The notes below the pieces were generated by a model. It was given only the letters and a program-made list of their open reading frames with translations, made no database searches and was not told the origin of the DNA. A stretch of DNA of 64,000 bases from Flavobacteriales bacterium UBA4422. Lineage in GTDB: Bacteria > Bacteroidota > Bacteroidia > Flavobacteriales_G > Salibacteraceae. The stretch spans positions 1 through 64,000 of the forward strand of contig DGQE01000031.1 of the NCBI GenBank assembly GCA_002389645.1, written 5' to 3'. This document shows, piece by piece, positions 43,380 through 53,144 of this stretch (position 1 is its first letter; each line of letters opens with the position of its first letter). The translations under genes were made by a program, and so were the position numbers.

Positions 43380-45887
43380 TTATTCTTCTCGTTTTTTGAT
43401 GTATAGAAATAACATGCCTGCTGCAAACAATGCAAATATCAAAGAGCCTGCGAGTGAAATGTTCTTGCCAATCAGGAAAGAGGCTGGGTCAAACTTCATC
43501 TCTATGATGTGATCGCCTGCTGGTACTTTAATGGTTCTTAAGATATAGTTTGCACGGTAAATGTCTGCGGGCTGACCATCTATGAATGCTTCCCAACCAT
43601 CTGGGTAATAGACTTCAGAGAAAACCGCCAGTCCATCATGAGCATTGTTAGATGAATATTTTAGGTATTTCGGTGTAATCTCTTCTAACGTTATGCTAGC
43701 GTTCGCAGATTTCCCAAAATTGTAGTTGTAAAGCTCTTCACTGAAATCAGAGTGAATAACAGCCGTGGATAGCGGGTCGAAACGCGCTAACGATGACATT
43801 TCAGCATCTGCAGAATTGACTTGTTTGATTTCATCTACAAACCAAGCATTTCCGCATGCTGCTCTATTCAGTACAGCACCACCTGGGTTATTGTCTTGGA
43901 TGATGTAATACTTGGTGTTCAGCATGTTGTATACCGGCATTTGCTTTGCCATTTCTGGATTTAACAAAATGCGCTGATCCGCCTGCATTAATCCTTTGTT
44001 CAAGTTTTGCAGTTGAGCGGAAAGTTCATGTTCAATCAAGTCTTGGTACCTTCTCAATTTTGCAGCATGATGCCCACCTACATTTTCATGGTAATAACAT
44101 GTTTGTCCATCGGTCCAAGGATTTAATGTGGCATTTAGTACGCGGTAATGAGGGTCTTTGTCTTTTAAGATGGCTAAGTCTGCTGGTGATGGAGCAAATT
44201 TGGCGTCCCACTCGCGCTTAGTAATAAAGTCATCATTATCAAGGTAGCGCTTACTTACTCGCCACATATCTCCTGTGAAAACAATTCCAAGAACCATCAC
44301 CACAATAGCGATGCTTGTTTTACCCTTTTGATAAAACCAAACAAGACCAGCTGTGATTGCCATGATAACGGTACTAATGAACCAGTCTGATAGATAGCGA
44401 CCTTTTCTGTCAGCAAGCAATGCTTGATAAACCTCGTCAATCCCCCATGGTGAGTTTTTCGTTTGATACTGACCATCATTCGGGCCAATCCAGTCATTCA
44501 CTAACCCGTACAAAAGCAATAACACCATCATTCCTCCTGTAACGTATAAGGCCATTTTAAACGCTTTCTGGAAGTCAATGTTATCAATTTGCCTGCTGAG
44601 AATTTTTTGTAATCCTAGAGCCCCAAATAAGGGAATTGCTAAACCTGCAATAGCCAATGCCATAGATGGCGTTCTGAACTTATTATACATTGGGAAATAG
44701 TCAAACAATAGCCCAGTAATAATATCGAAATGTCTTCCCCAAGAAATAATCAATGAAACTGCAATGAGGGTGATTACCCAAGCTCTAGTTCGGCCTTTAA
44801 ATAGAAATAGTGCTAGTATAAATAGAAAGATAAACCCTGCTCCAAAGTATACCGTTCCTAGTAGAAACGGCTGTTCTCCAACATAAACAGGAGCACGCGT
44901 TAAAATCGACTCTTTCTGCTGTCGATTCAAGTTGTATCTCTTTAGACTTTCTTCTACATTTCCATTTTCAGGAAGTGCTTCCCCTGTTGCTCCTCCCATG
45001 AATGAAGGGATAACTAATGTGAATGTCTCTAGCGGGCCATAAGACCATCGCATCGCATAGTCTTTATCCAAACCTGTTACTTTTACGTCTTCACTTCCTT
45101 GACTAGAAACCGTTAATTCTGATTTTTTACCACGAATAGTTTCAGCACTGTGCTCATAGGTGTTGTATACTTTGCCGATATTAGGAAGTAGCGCCACTAG
45201 ACCTGCCGCCACCAAAAGCCCTACATTTTTCAAAAGTTCAGCTACTGCTTTCTCTTTAACTGCATAGAACAGATAAACAGCACCTATCGATAATGCGATC
45301 AGCAAATAGTAAAACATTATTTGATAGTGATTGCTGATTATAAGCATGCTCAAGGATAGCACGGTAACGAAGGCGCCTAGATATTTTTTTCCGTTTAACC
45401 CTAGCAAAAGTCCACCAATGGCAGGAGCTAAAAGGCCAATAGAAAGAACTTTGGTGTTATGACCTGCAAGCAGCGATACGATTAGGTTACTTGATAACCC
45501 GTAACCAAGAGAAAGAACTAGCGCTAGCCATGGATTGACTCCCATTATAATTTGCAGTAAATAAAACCCAAGCATAGTGGCGAAGATGATATTGACTGTT
45601 TTTGGCAGAGCACCTAGCAACGCACTCTTTAGGTAGGACGTGACATTGGTTGATACAGACAAGCCAATATGAAAAATGGTCATGCCGCTAAAAACACGAG
45701 TAGTCCACAGTGATTCTTCTCCCGTTTCATCTCGGTAGTCTCTGCTTTCTTTCGATTGAGAGATACTTTTGATTGTATCGTCTTGTGCCAGCATTTTTCC
45801 CTGTAAAACGGGAGAGCAATATAGAACTGCCACAACGGCCATGATGATAACTGATACAAGGTGCGGAAGTGCTTTTTTCCAATCCAT
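43380..45887 (-). CDS. YfhO-family polytopic membrane protein
   Basis: 835 residues: first helix with an exposed loop (LQGKMLAQDDTIKSISQSKESR is the family-typical acidic loop), about a dozen membrane segments, a large soluble part from about 550 and the ending block VYYPDGWEAFIDGQPADIY ... YILRTIKVPAGDHIIEMKFDP followed by a last helix and a KKREE tail. YfhO proteins are GT-C-like and glycosylate envelope polymers such as lipoteichoic acid in Firmicutes; in Bacteroidota the substrate is unknown. It begins the leftward glycan run and is followed after 3 nt by the GT4 gene; 81 nt separates it from the DUF4834 gene upstream. Confidence 0.88.
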   Translation of the reverse strand: MDWKKALPHLVSVIIMAVVAVLYCSPVLQGKMLAQDDTIKSISQSKESRDYRDETGEESLWTTRVFSGMTIFHIGLSVSTNVTSYLKSALLGALPKTVNIIFATMLGFYLLQIIMGVNPWLALVLSLGYGLSSNLIVSLLAGHNTKVLSIGLLAPAIGGLLLGLNGKKYLGAFVTVLSLSMLIISNHYQIMFYYLLIALSIGAVYLFYAVKEKAVAELLKNVGLLVAAGLVALLPNIGKVYNTYEHSAETIRGKKSELTVSSQGSEDVKVTGLDKDYAMRWSYGPLETFTLVIPSFMGGATGEALPENGNVEESLKRYNLNRQQKESILTRAPVYVGEQPFLLGTVYFGAGFIFLFILALFLFKGRTRAWVITLIAVSLIISWGRHFDIITGLLFDYFPMYNKFRTPSMALAIAGLAIPLFGALGLQKILSRQIDNIDFQKAFKMALYVTGGMMVLLLLYGLVNDWIGPNDGQYQTKNSPWGIDEVYQALLADRKGRYLSDWFISTVIMAITAGLVWFYQKGKTSIAIVVMVLGIVFTGDMWRVSKRYLDNDDFITKREWDAKFAPSPADLAILKDKDPHYRVLNATLNPWTDGQTCYYHENVGGHHAAKLRRYQDLIEHELSAQLQNLNKGLMQADQRILLNPEMAKQMPVYNMLNTKYYIIQDNNPGGAVLNRAACGNAWFVDEIKQVNSADAEMSSLARFDPLSTAVIHSDFSEELYNYNFGKSANASITLEEITPKYLKYSSNNAHDGLAVFSEVYYPDGWEAFIDGQPADIYRANYILRTIKVPAGDHIIEMKFDPASFLIGKNISLAGSLIFALFAAGMLFLYIKKREE

Positions 45888-45968
45888 GAATGATAACTTT
45901 TAGATAGTAAACAAAGAAATCAAAAAAAGGAAGGAGACTGACCTTGATTTGATAATCATTCTTAAAAC

Positions 45969-46226
45969 TTACACTTCTTCGAAATCAACGAACTCGTCAT
46001 CATTTGATTTTGGTTCGTTGGTCTTCTTTTGATTTGTTTTTCTAATGATCACCTTTTCATCTTGGTAAATTTTTTCACCTTCCGATTTGGTTTTAACCCG
46101 CTCTTCCATGTTTTGAGAGGCTTTCTTTACAAAGTACTTCGCAAGCAGCGGCAAAACGAATCGCGCGATAAATCTGAAAATCAGATAGATTACAAACGCA
46201 ATTGCCGCAAATCTTAATAGCCCCAT
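45969..46226 (-). CDS. Small DUF4834-type membrane protein
   Basis: 85 residues: an N-terminal transmembrane segment (LLRFAAIAFVIYLIFRFIARFVLPLLA), then a charged tail (GEKIYQDEKVIIRKTNQKK) ending in acidic DDEFVDFEEV. This is the shape of the DUF4834 family of Bacteroidota, function unknown. Its ATG follows the carB TAA with no spacing, so the two are cotranscribed. Confidence 0.8.
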   Translation of the reverse strand: MGLLRFAAIAFVIYLIFRFIARFVLPLLAKYFVKKASQNMEERVKTKSEGEKIYQDEKVIIRKTNQKKTNEPKSNDDEFVDFEEV

Positions 46227-49046
46227 TTATCGCGACAAATAGAGATTACGTTCAGAGTACACTTTTTTGAAGTACTCATCTTTAAGGTCGTCAATGAAAT
46301 AAATAGCTTCACCTGTCGACTTCATCTCGGGACCTAATTCTTTAGAAACGTTTTGGAATTTATCGAATGAAAATACTGGAAGCTTAATAGCGTAGCCATG
46401 TTTATAAGGCTTGAAGTCAAAGTCTTTAACCTTCTTTTCACCCAACATTACTTTTGTCGCGTAATTCACATAAGGCTCTCTATAAGCTTTAGCAATGAAA
46501 GGAACAGTTCTAGAAGCACGCGGGTTGGCTTCAATTACATAAACCTCTTCATCTTTCACAGCAAACTGAATATTGATCAAGCCAACAGTTTCAAGTTCAA
46601 CCGCTATTTTCTTTGTGTATTCGTCAATCTTCTTAAGCACATTCTCGCTCAAATCAAATGCTGGAAGCACGGCACTTGAGTCTCCGGAGTGGATTCCTGC
46701 TGGCTCAATATGTTCCATAACTCCTATAATGTAGGTGTCTTCTCCGTCACAAATGGCGTCTGCTTCAGCTTCAATTGCACCTTCTAAGAAATGATCGAGC
46801 AACACATTGTTGTCGGGCATATCGCGGAAGATATTGATTACGTGCGTTTCAAGTTCTTGCTCGTTGATCACGATTTTCATTCCTTGACCGCCCAATACAT
46901 AACTTGGTCTTACCAGTAATGGGTAACCGAGTTCTCTTGAAAGCTCAATGGCTTCTTCAGCCGTTTCTACCGCACCGTATTTTGGATATGGAATATTTAG
47001 TTTCTTTAACGTGTCGGAGAATCTACCTCTATCCTCAGCTAAATCTAAAGCATTGTAGCTTGTTCCTAAGATTTTGATTCCGAACCGCTCTAGTTTTTCT
47101 GCTAGCTTCAAAGCTGTCTGACCACCTAGCTGAACAATAACTCCGACTGGTTGCTCATGCTCAATGATGTCATAGATGTGTTCCCAAAAAACTGGCTCGA
47201 AATACAGTTTATCAGCTGTGTCAAAGTCCGTAGAAACAGTCTCAGGATTACAGTTGATCATGATGGTTTCGTAGCCACATTCTTTGGCAGCTAAAACGCC
47301 ATGCACGCAACAATAGTCAAACTCGATTCCTTGACCAATTCTGTTTGGACCTGACCCTAGAACGATTACTTTTTTCTTATCCGATCTTACACTTTCATTC
47401 TCACCTTCAAACGTTGAATAGTAATAAGGTGTTTGAGCTTCAAATTCTGCAGCACACGTATCTACAACTTTGTAAACTCGCTTCACACCCATTGCCATTC
47501 GCTTTTCACGCACTTGGCTTTCCAGGCATTTCAGAAGATGGGCAATTTGACGGTCAGCATAACCACGTTGTTTAGCATCTAATAACAATGCCTTCGGTAA
47601 GCTTTCAAGTGTATGACCTTCTATTACTTTTTCTATGCTGATTAACTCATCGATTTGATGTAAGAACCAAGGGTCAATCTTTGTTTTATCGTAAATCGTA
47701 TCAAAACGAATTCCCAATTTAATGGCGTCATAGATGTGAAATAATCTATTCCAACTCGCATGCGAAAGACTGTGCAAGATAGCATCTTGATCTTTCAACT
47801 CTTTGCCATCAGCACCCAATCCATTTCTTCTAATCTCTAAAGACTGACATGCTTTTTGAAGCGCTTCTTGGAAAGATCGTCCAATACCCATCACTTCACC
47901 TACGGACTTCATCTGAAGGCCTAGCTCTCTATCCGCACCTTTAAATTTATCGAAATTCCAACGAGGGATCTTAACAATAACATAGTCCAATGTAGGCTCA
48001 AAGAACGCGCTGGTGTTCCCAGTAATCTGATTCTTTAGTTCATTGAGGTTATATCCAATAGCCAACTTGGCGGCAACTTTCGCAATAGGATAGCCCGTTG
48101 CTTTTGAAGCTAGAGCAGAAGACCTACTAACACGTGGATTGATCTCTATAGCGATGATGTCTTCTTTCTCGTCAGGGCTAATTGCAAATTGCACGTTACA
48201 TCCTCCAGCAAAATCTCCAATTGAGCGCATCAATTTGATAGCCATATCGCGCATGCGCTGGAAGGTCGTATCTGAAAGAGTCATGGCTGGAGCAACAGTG
48301 ATGGAATCACCTGTATGAATTCCCATTGGATCCATGTTCTCTACAGAACAGATGATGGTGACGTTATCATTGTTATCACGCAACAACTCTAATTCGAACT
48401 CTTTCCAACCGAAAAGAGCCTTGTCAATAAGCACTTCGTGAATTGGTGACGCATGTAAACCTCGTTCTAAGAGCTTATCAAAATCTTCTTGTCGATGCAC
48501 GAAAGATGCACCTGTTCCACCCAATGTATAAGAAGGACGAATGACCAAAGGAAATCCGAATTTTTGAGCAATTTCTTTTCCGTCCAAGAACGATCGAGCA
48601 ATGGCAGATGGAGCGTAAGGAATATCAATTTTGTCAAGCAACTTTCTAAAGGCTTCACGATTTTCAGTGATTTCAATCGCATCGATGTCAACTCCGATCA
48701 TTTTCACACCGTAATCAGCCCATAGCCCTTGTTTTTCGCATTCTATGGCAAGATTCAATGCTGTTTGTCCACCCATAGTTGAAAGCACTGCGTCAATTTG
48801 AGGTTGTTCCTCAAGAATTTGTCGGATATACTTGGGCTCTAATGGTCTTAAGTAGATATGATCAGCCGTTACTGGGTCTGTCATAATTGTAGCAGGGTTG
48901 CTGTTGATCAGCGTAACCTCGATTCCTTCTTCTCTTAAGGATTTAGCGGCTTGAGTTCCTGAATAGTCAAACTCACAGGCTTGACCAATAACAATAGGGC
49001 CGCTCCCTATGATGAGGACCGATTTAATGCTTGTATCTCTAGGCAT
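46227..49046 (-). CDS. carB: Carbamoyl-phosphate synthase large subunit
   Basis: 939 residues. Both ATP-grasp halves are complete: KSVLIIGSGPIVIGQACEFDYSG ... and KVIVLGSGPNRIGQGIEFDYCC around 560, with NPETVSTDFDTADKLYFEP, and IEANPRASRTVPFIAKA near the end. It makes carbamoyl phosphate for pyrimidines and arginine with the glutaminase subunit CarA, which is not in the window. The protein stops after EAIYFIDDLKDEYFKKVYSERNLYLSR and so lacks the about 130-residue C-terminal MGS-like allosteric domain of E. coli CarB (1073 residues); short CarB is common in this phylum. Divergent from the ABC permease gene. Confidence 0.96.
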   Translation of the reverse strand: MPRDTSIKSVLIIGSGPIVIGQACEFDYSGTQAAKSLREEGIEVTLINSNPATIMTDPVTADHIYLRPLEPKYIRQILEEQPQIDAVLSTMGGQTALNLAIECEKQGLWADYGVKMIGVDIDAIEITENREAFRKLLDKIDIPYAPSAIARSFLDGKEIAQKFGFPLVIRPSYTLGGTGASFVHRQEDFDKLLERGLHASPIHEVLIDKALFGWKEFELELLRDNNDNVTIICSVENMDPMGIHTGDSITVAPAMTLSDTTFQRMRDMAIKLMRSIGDFAGGCNVQFAISPDEKEDIIAIEINPRVSRSSALASKATGYPIAKVAAKLAIGYNLNELKNQITGNTSAFFEPTLDYVIVKIPRWNFDKFKGADRELGLQMKSVGEVMGIGRSFQEALQKACQSLEIRRNGLGADGKELKDQDAILHSLSHASWNRLFHIYDAIKLGIRFDTIYDKTKIDPWFLHQIDELISIEKVIEGHTLESLPKALLLDAKQRGYADRQIAHLLKCLESQVREKRMAMGVKRVYKVVDTCAAEFEAQTPYYYSTFEGENESVRSDKKKVIVLGSGPNRIGQGIEFDYCCVHGVLAAKECGYETIMINCNPETVSTDFDTADKLYFEPVFWEHIYDIIEHEQPVGVIVQLGGQTALKLAEKLERFGIKILGTSYNALDLAEDRGRFSDTLKKLNIPYPKYGAVETAEEAIELSRELGYPLLVRPSYVLGGQGMKIVINEQELETHVINIFRDMPDNNVLLDHFLEGAIEAEADAICDGEDTYIIGVMEHIEPAGIHSGDSSAVLPAFDLSENVLKKIDEYTKKIAVELETVGLINIQFAVKDEEVYVIEANPRASRTVPFIAKAYREPYVNYATKVMLGEKKVKDFDFKPYKHGYAIKLPVFSFDKFQNVSKELGPEMKSTGEAIYFIDDLKDEYFKKVYSERNLYLSR

Positions 49047-49233
49047 GTTTCAAGTGGGATTTCAATTGCTCGAATTGGGCGCGAAGGTAGGTGCTGAGTT
49101 TTAAAATATCGGGTAATGTCGAAAACCTGTTAAAGATTTCTTTTAATGTTTATAACTCACCCATGAACTGATATCACCGTTCATCATTATTAATCCAAAT
49201 TCATGCTAATTTTCATGATTCTTTGCTCTACCT

Positions 49234-50676
49234 ATGAATCCATTATTGCACATCATTAAGTTCGATTTTAAAGAATCGTGGCGCTCACCCTTGTGGCACA
49301 GAAAGCTGGTTGTGAATCTTTTTTTGATTCTGACTTTCGCATACCTCGCGGCAAATTTGATTTTTCTTGGAGTATTTTTAGACGATATTTTGATCAGAAC
49401 TCCAATTGATGATATAGATTTTAATGCATATGGAAGGAGCTTCGTGCTGAGGAGGTTGGATCAGTTTTTACTCTATTATTTCTTCTTCGACTTCATCATT
49501 CGGTATTTCATGCAAAAGTTGCCTGCCATGTCAGTTCAGCCATATCTGCATCTGCCCATTAAGCGTTCATCGCTTGTTCACTTCATGCTTTTAAAGAGCA
49601 TTTGGAGCCCGTTCAATTTGATCCATTTCTTGATTTTCATTCCGTTCATGATTGAATTATACGATAACCTCGAGTTCATACAAGCATTTGGGTGGTCCGC
49701 AGGTTTTACGTTAGCGGTGTTTGCGAGCAGCTATTTCTTGCTATTCTTAAAGCGGACTTCTGATGTTGATGTTAGATTTTATGTCGCATTGCTTCTTAGT
49801 CTGGTCTCGATCATTGCTTTGGATTGGTTTGATATTGTCGACTTCCAAGCATTATCTGGTTTTTTGTTTAATGCTTTGTTTTTGAATCCTTGGTCGTTGG
49901 TTGTGCCTCTTATCCTAATTGGAGTCACCTATTGGCTTAATTTCAAGTTCTTGAAAGCGAACATGTATTTGAGTAAGATCTCTAAGGTTAAGAGAAACAC
50001 AGTTTCTTACTCGGGAAATGGCGTATTGTCGAGATTTGGATTGGTTGGCAGATTGACAGAATTAGAGTTTAAATTCATTTGGCGTAATAAGCGGTCAAAG
50101 TCTGTATTCATGATGACCTTTCTGTTTCTGGGCTACGGCTTATTCATATTTCCTAATCCTGAATATGCTGGAAATTACTTGATGTATGTTCTTTTTAGTA
50201 TTGTGATTACAGGCATGTTTATGATGAATTATGGTCAATACTTATTGGGTTGGGAAGGCTCATACTTTGACCATGTGCTTACACGAAATGTTTCGTTCAA
50301 GGATTACTACATGAGTAAGTTTTTACTCTTTGCGATTGTTGGTGGAGGCTCTATGATTTTGTCAATTCCGTATGCCTATTTTGGCTGGGAAGTATTAGTA
50401 GCGCTATTCTGCGTTTTTCTTTTTAACATGGGTGTCAGCAGTCATATGGTCATGTTTTTCGGCTCTATGAATCCGAAGAAAATAGATCTTTCTCAGAGCA
50501 CAGTGTTTAATTGGCAGGGAGTTGGTGCAGCGCAGTTTATGATGATCATTCCTGTGCTTGTGCTGCCATTAGCCGTTTTCGGATTAGGTTTTCTCATCTG
50601 GGGAAATATGGGAGGAATTTTGTTCTTGGGGGCTGTTGGGCTCTTATCTCTGGCTGGAACAAAGTATATTGGATAG
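49234..50676 (+). CDS. DUF5687-type ABC transporter permease
   Basis: 480 residues with about 12 hydrophobic segments and the opening LLHIIKFDFKESWRSPLWHRKLVVN. The blocks MQKLPAMSVQPYLHLPIKRS, LTELEFKFIWRNKRSKS and MMNYGQYLLGWEGSYFDHVL match the DUF5687 permease type of Bacteroidota. It is followed after 67 nt by an ABC ATPase gene on the same strand, so the two form an exporter; substrate unknown. A TAATTTTC box 20 nt before the ATG could be a weak -7 element. Confidence 0.85.
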   Translation: MNPLLHIIKFDFKESWRSPLWHRKLVVNLFLILTFAYLAANLIFLGVFLDDILIRTPIDDIDFNAYGRSFVLRRLDQFLLYYFFFDFIIRYFMQKLPAMSVQPYLHLPIKRSSLVHFMLLKSIWSPFNLIHFLIFIPFMIELYDNLEFIQAFGWSAGFTLAVFASSYFLLFLKRTSDVDVRFYVALLLSLVSIIALDWFDIVDFQALSGFLFNALFLNPWSLVVPLILIGVTYWLNFKFLKANMYLSKISKVKRNTVSYSGNGVLSRFGLVGRLTELEFKFIWRNKRSKSVFMMTFLFLGYGLFIFPNPEYAGNYLMYVLFSIVITGMFMMNYGQYLLGWEGSYFDHVLTRNVSFKDYYMSKFLLFAIVGGGSMILSIPYAYFGWEVLVALFCVFLFNMGVSSHMVMFFGSMNPKKIDLSQSTVFNWQGVGAAQFMMIIPVLVLPLAVFGLGFLIWGNMGGILFLGAVGLLSLAGTKYIG

Positions 50677-50743
50677 CCCTTTTAGCTCAATGGCTAACCG
50701 ATCAACGTTATTCAATTTCAAACGATTTTAGAAATCAATAATC

Positions 50744-51466
50744 ATGGAAATTTCAATTCAAAATCTTATAAAAGTTTACGGTGATTACACGGCAGTAAAT
50801 ATTCCCGAACTTCTTATTCATTCAGGTGAGGGTTTTGGATTGGTCGGTAATAATGGCGCAGGAAAAACAACCATGTTTAGAGCCGTTATTGATTTGTTAG
50901 AGCCAAATACTGGATGTGTTTACATTGATGGAAGTGCCACAAATGCATCAGAACAGTGGAAGTCGTTTACAGGCAGTTATTTGGATGAGAATTTCCTCGT
51001 TGGTCATTTGTTGCCAGAAGAGTATTTTGATTTTGTAGGAGCAATTCACGGGATTGGTGATGCTGATATCAAAGCAAAGATTGAAATGTTAGAGCCTTTG
51101 TTTAACGGTGAGGTTTTGGGAGGTAAGAAACTAATTAGAGATCTATCGAAAGGAAATCAAAAGAAGGTTGGAATTGCTGCTGCGTTGTTGTTTGATCCTA
51201 AGGTGTTGATCTTAGATGAGCCATATGCTAACTTGGATCCATCCACTCAAATTCGCTTGAAGGAGTTACTGAAAATGCTGAAGCATGATCGTGGTGTTAC
51301 TATGCTTATTTCAAGTCATGATATCAACCATGTTACTGAAGTATGTGAGCGGATTGTTCTCCTTGAAAAAGGAAATCTGGTAAAGGACATACGAACATCC
51401 TCAGAAACATTGAAAGATTTGGAGAAGTACTTCGCTGGAGCGGGAATGCCGGAATCAGCAGAATAG
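50744..51466 (+). CDS. ABC transporter ATP-binding protein
   Basis: 240 residues with Walker A GNNGAGKTTM (about 35-44), signature LSKGNQKKVG, Walker B KVLILDEPYANLDP and the switch His in ISSHDINHV. It powers the DUF5687 permease encoded just upstream. Its TAG stop abuts the stop of the converging dehydrogenase remnant. Confidence 0.95.
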   Translation: MEISIQNLIKVYGDYTAVNIPELLIHSGEGFGLVGNNGAGKTTMFRAVIDLLEPNTGCVYIDGSATNASEQWKSFTGSYLDENFLVGHLLPEEYFDFVGAIHGIGDADIKAKIEMLEPLFNGEVLGGKKLIRDLSKGNQKKVGIAAALLFDPKVLILDEPYANLDPSTQIRLKELLKMLKHDRGVTMLISSHDINHVTEVCERIVLLEKGNLVKDIRTSSETLKDLEKYFAGAGMPESAE

Positions 51467-52435
51467 CTACTCACTAACTATTTGTAACACTACGTTCCCT
51501 GTTTTATGTCCAGATTCCACGTAGTGGTATGCTTCCACGATCTGATCTAGTTTATAGCTGAGGTCGATTACGGGCTTAAATGCTCCTTTTTCGAACAGCT
51601 CTCCTAAAAGTACCAGGTCTTCTTTTTTGGTTTGAGGTAAAGGAAACATAAGTCTTTTGCCACCGAAAAATGGTGTGGTAATGGAACGCCAAATGTTCAC
51701 ACCATTTTTCCCGAGTTCGGTGGAAATGTAGATTCCTTTTGTTTTGAGTAGGGGCTTACAAGCACCAAATGAACTTTTACCTACTGCGTTAAATATGAAG
51801 TCGAATCGTTTTTCGGTTTTTGTGAAATCCTGTGTTTGATAATCGATCACCTTATCTGCGCCCAAACTTCCAATGAGTTCAATGTTTTTTGTGTTGGCCA
51901 CCGCGGTGACTTTTGCTCCAAAGTGTTTTGCGATTTGCACTGCGGCCGAACCGATTGCTCCTGTTGCCCCATAGATCATCACTTCTTGGCCTGACGATAC
52001 CTTGGCTGCTCGAATGTTGCTCAAAGCATAGTGACCGCCTTCTGAAAGTGCTGCGGCTTGAGCAAAGCTTGCGGAAGGTGGTATGTGAGCTATGGCATCA
52101 TCTTTAGAAACCGTCATGTATTCTGCGTGCCCTCCGAAATGCTGGTCGTTGAATCCAAATATTTTATCTCCTCATTTGAGGTCAACCACATTGCTGCCTA
52201 CTTCTTCGATTACACCTGCAAAATCGCATCCTAGGATTTGTTGCTTAGGACGAAATAAGCCTGAAAAGAAGCGTGAAACAAAGTAGATGGCACTTCTAAA
52301 TCCTGCATCTGTTCTATTTACGGTGCATGCATGTACCTTCAGTAAGATTTCGTCTGCTTTTGGCGATGGCTTTTCTACCTCTCTAATAGAAACAACCTCG
52401 GGTGGGCCATACTTTTTATATACTGCTGCTTTCAC
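51467..52435 (-). pseudogene. NAD(P)-dependent alcohol dehydrogenase/quinone reductase, broken by one TGA
   Basis: Translated through the stop, the frame gives a 322-residue medium-chain dehydrogenase. The N-terminal part starts at GTG 52435 (VKAAVYKKYGPPEVVSI; the frame opens upstream from a TTG at 52480 but the GTG fits the family) and runs to VGSNVVDLK. A TGA at 52174-52172 follows, then GDKIFGFNDQHFGGHAEYM and the rest of the gene in the same frame, including the NADP site YGATGAIGSAAVQIAKHFGA and an intact end (GKTGNVVLQIVSE-like HKTGNVVLQIV). There is no frameshift. One base change at the TGA (for example to CGA or GGA) restores the gene, so the inactivation is recent or is a sequencing error. 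An internal ATG (52117) could start only a fragment. Confidence 0.85.
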
Positions 52436-52457
52436 TAGAATAGATTTTTCATTTTGA

Positions 52458-52479
52458 TGCACCCTTAAATTGAGGTGCA
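52458..52479. repeat. Short inverted repeat between the dehydrogenase and DUF1684 genes
   Basis: TGCACC at 52458-52463 and GGTGCA at 52474-52479 are perfect inverted arms separated by 10 nt, in the 85-nt region between two divergent genes. It could be an operator for a regulator not in the window, or chance. Confidence 0.3.
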
Positions 52480-52520
52480 AGGTCGTTTATTATTGGGTGT
52501 CAAATGCTAAGTTCGTACAA

Positions 52521-53144
52521 ATGAAATTCCCATTGAAAACAGTTGTGACTATTCTCGTTTTGTTAGCGTTGACGATGAGCATTCAAGCTCAAGATGACTA
52601 CACTGCAAAAGTCCAACAACTTCGCACTGAAAAAGATGCTGAATTAAAGTCGAAAAAGCACTCACCGTTGCAGAAGAAAGATAGAAAGGCATTTGATCAT
52701 TTGAATTACTACCCGATTGAGGAATCTTGGAACAAAGAAGTCGCGTTTACATTGGTTCAAAATGGAGATACCATTGACATAATGACTTCGTCTGGAAAAG
52801 TGAAACAATTTTATGTTTATGGTAAGATAGCGCTCACACATCAAGGCATTCAAGAATCATTGGAAGCGTATAGACGAATTTGGCCAGAAGGTTATGTCTC
52901 ACATTATCCACCTTCTCTTTTTATTCCGTTTAAAGATCACACGTCCGGTGATGAAACTTATGGCGGTGGGCGCTATTTAGATATTGAAATTCCTGCAGAA
53001 AGCGGATTGATTAGCCTAGACTTTAATCTTTGCTATAACCCTTACTGTGCCTATGGCGATGGTTTCTCATGCCCATTGCCTCCTGAAGCAAATGATCTTG
53101 ATTTTGAAGTGAGAGCCGGGGAGAAGAATTATCGAGAACACTAA
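52521..53144 (+). CDS. Secreted DUF1684 protein
   Basis: 207 residues from the ATG at 52521, which begins a signal peptide (MKFPLKTVVTILVLLALTMS, IQAQ); the frame is open from 52470. The mature part has RTEKDAELKSKKHSPLQKKDRKAF, NYYPIEESW, GGGRYLDIEIP, LDFNLCYNPYCAYGDGFSCPLPP and the ending LDFEVRAGEKNYREH, the typical DUF1684 run with conserved YNPYCAY and CPLPP. Probably periplasmic; function unknown. Its TAA overlaps the TAG of the converging HDAC gene. Confidence 0.88.
   Translation: MKFPLKTVVTILVLLALTMSIQAQDDYTAKVQQLRTEKDAELKSKKHSPLQKKDRKAFDHLNYYPIEESWNKEVAFTLVQNGDTIDIMTSSGKVKQFYVYGKIALTHQGIQESLEAYRRIWPEGYVSHYPPSLFIPFKDHTSGDETYGGGRYLDIEIPAESGLISLDFNLCYNPYCAYGDGFSCPLPPEANDLDFEVRAGEKNYREH

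Noticed and set aside
50511..50741. Open frame of 76 codons across the permease/ATPase junction
   Set aside because: Mostly a shifted-frame reading of the permease end; no independent start signal or recognisable sequence.
52172..52174. TGA as selenocysteine or recoded stop in the dehydrogenase gene
   Set aside because: No conserved Cys is expected at this loop in the family, no other sign of recoding is seen in the window, and other genes use TGA as a normal stop.
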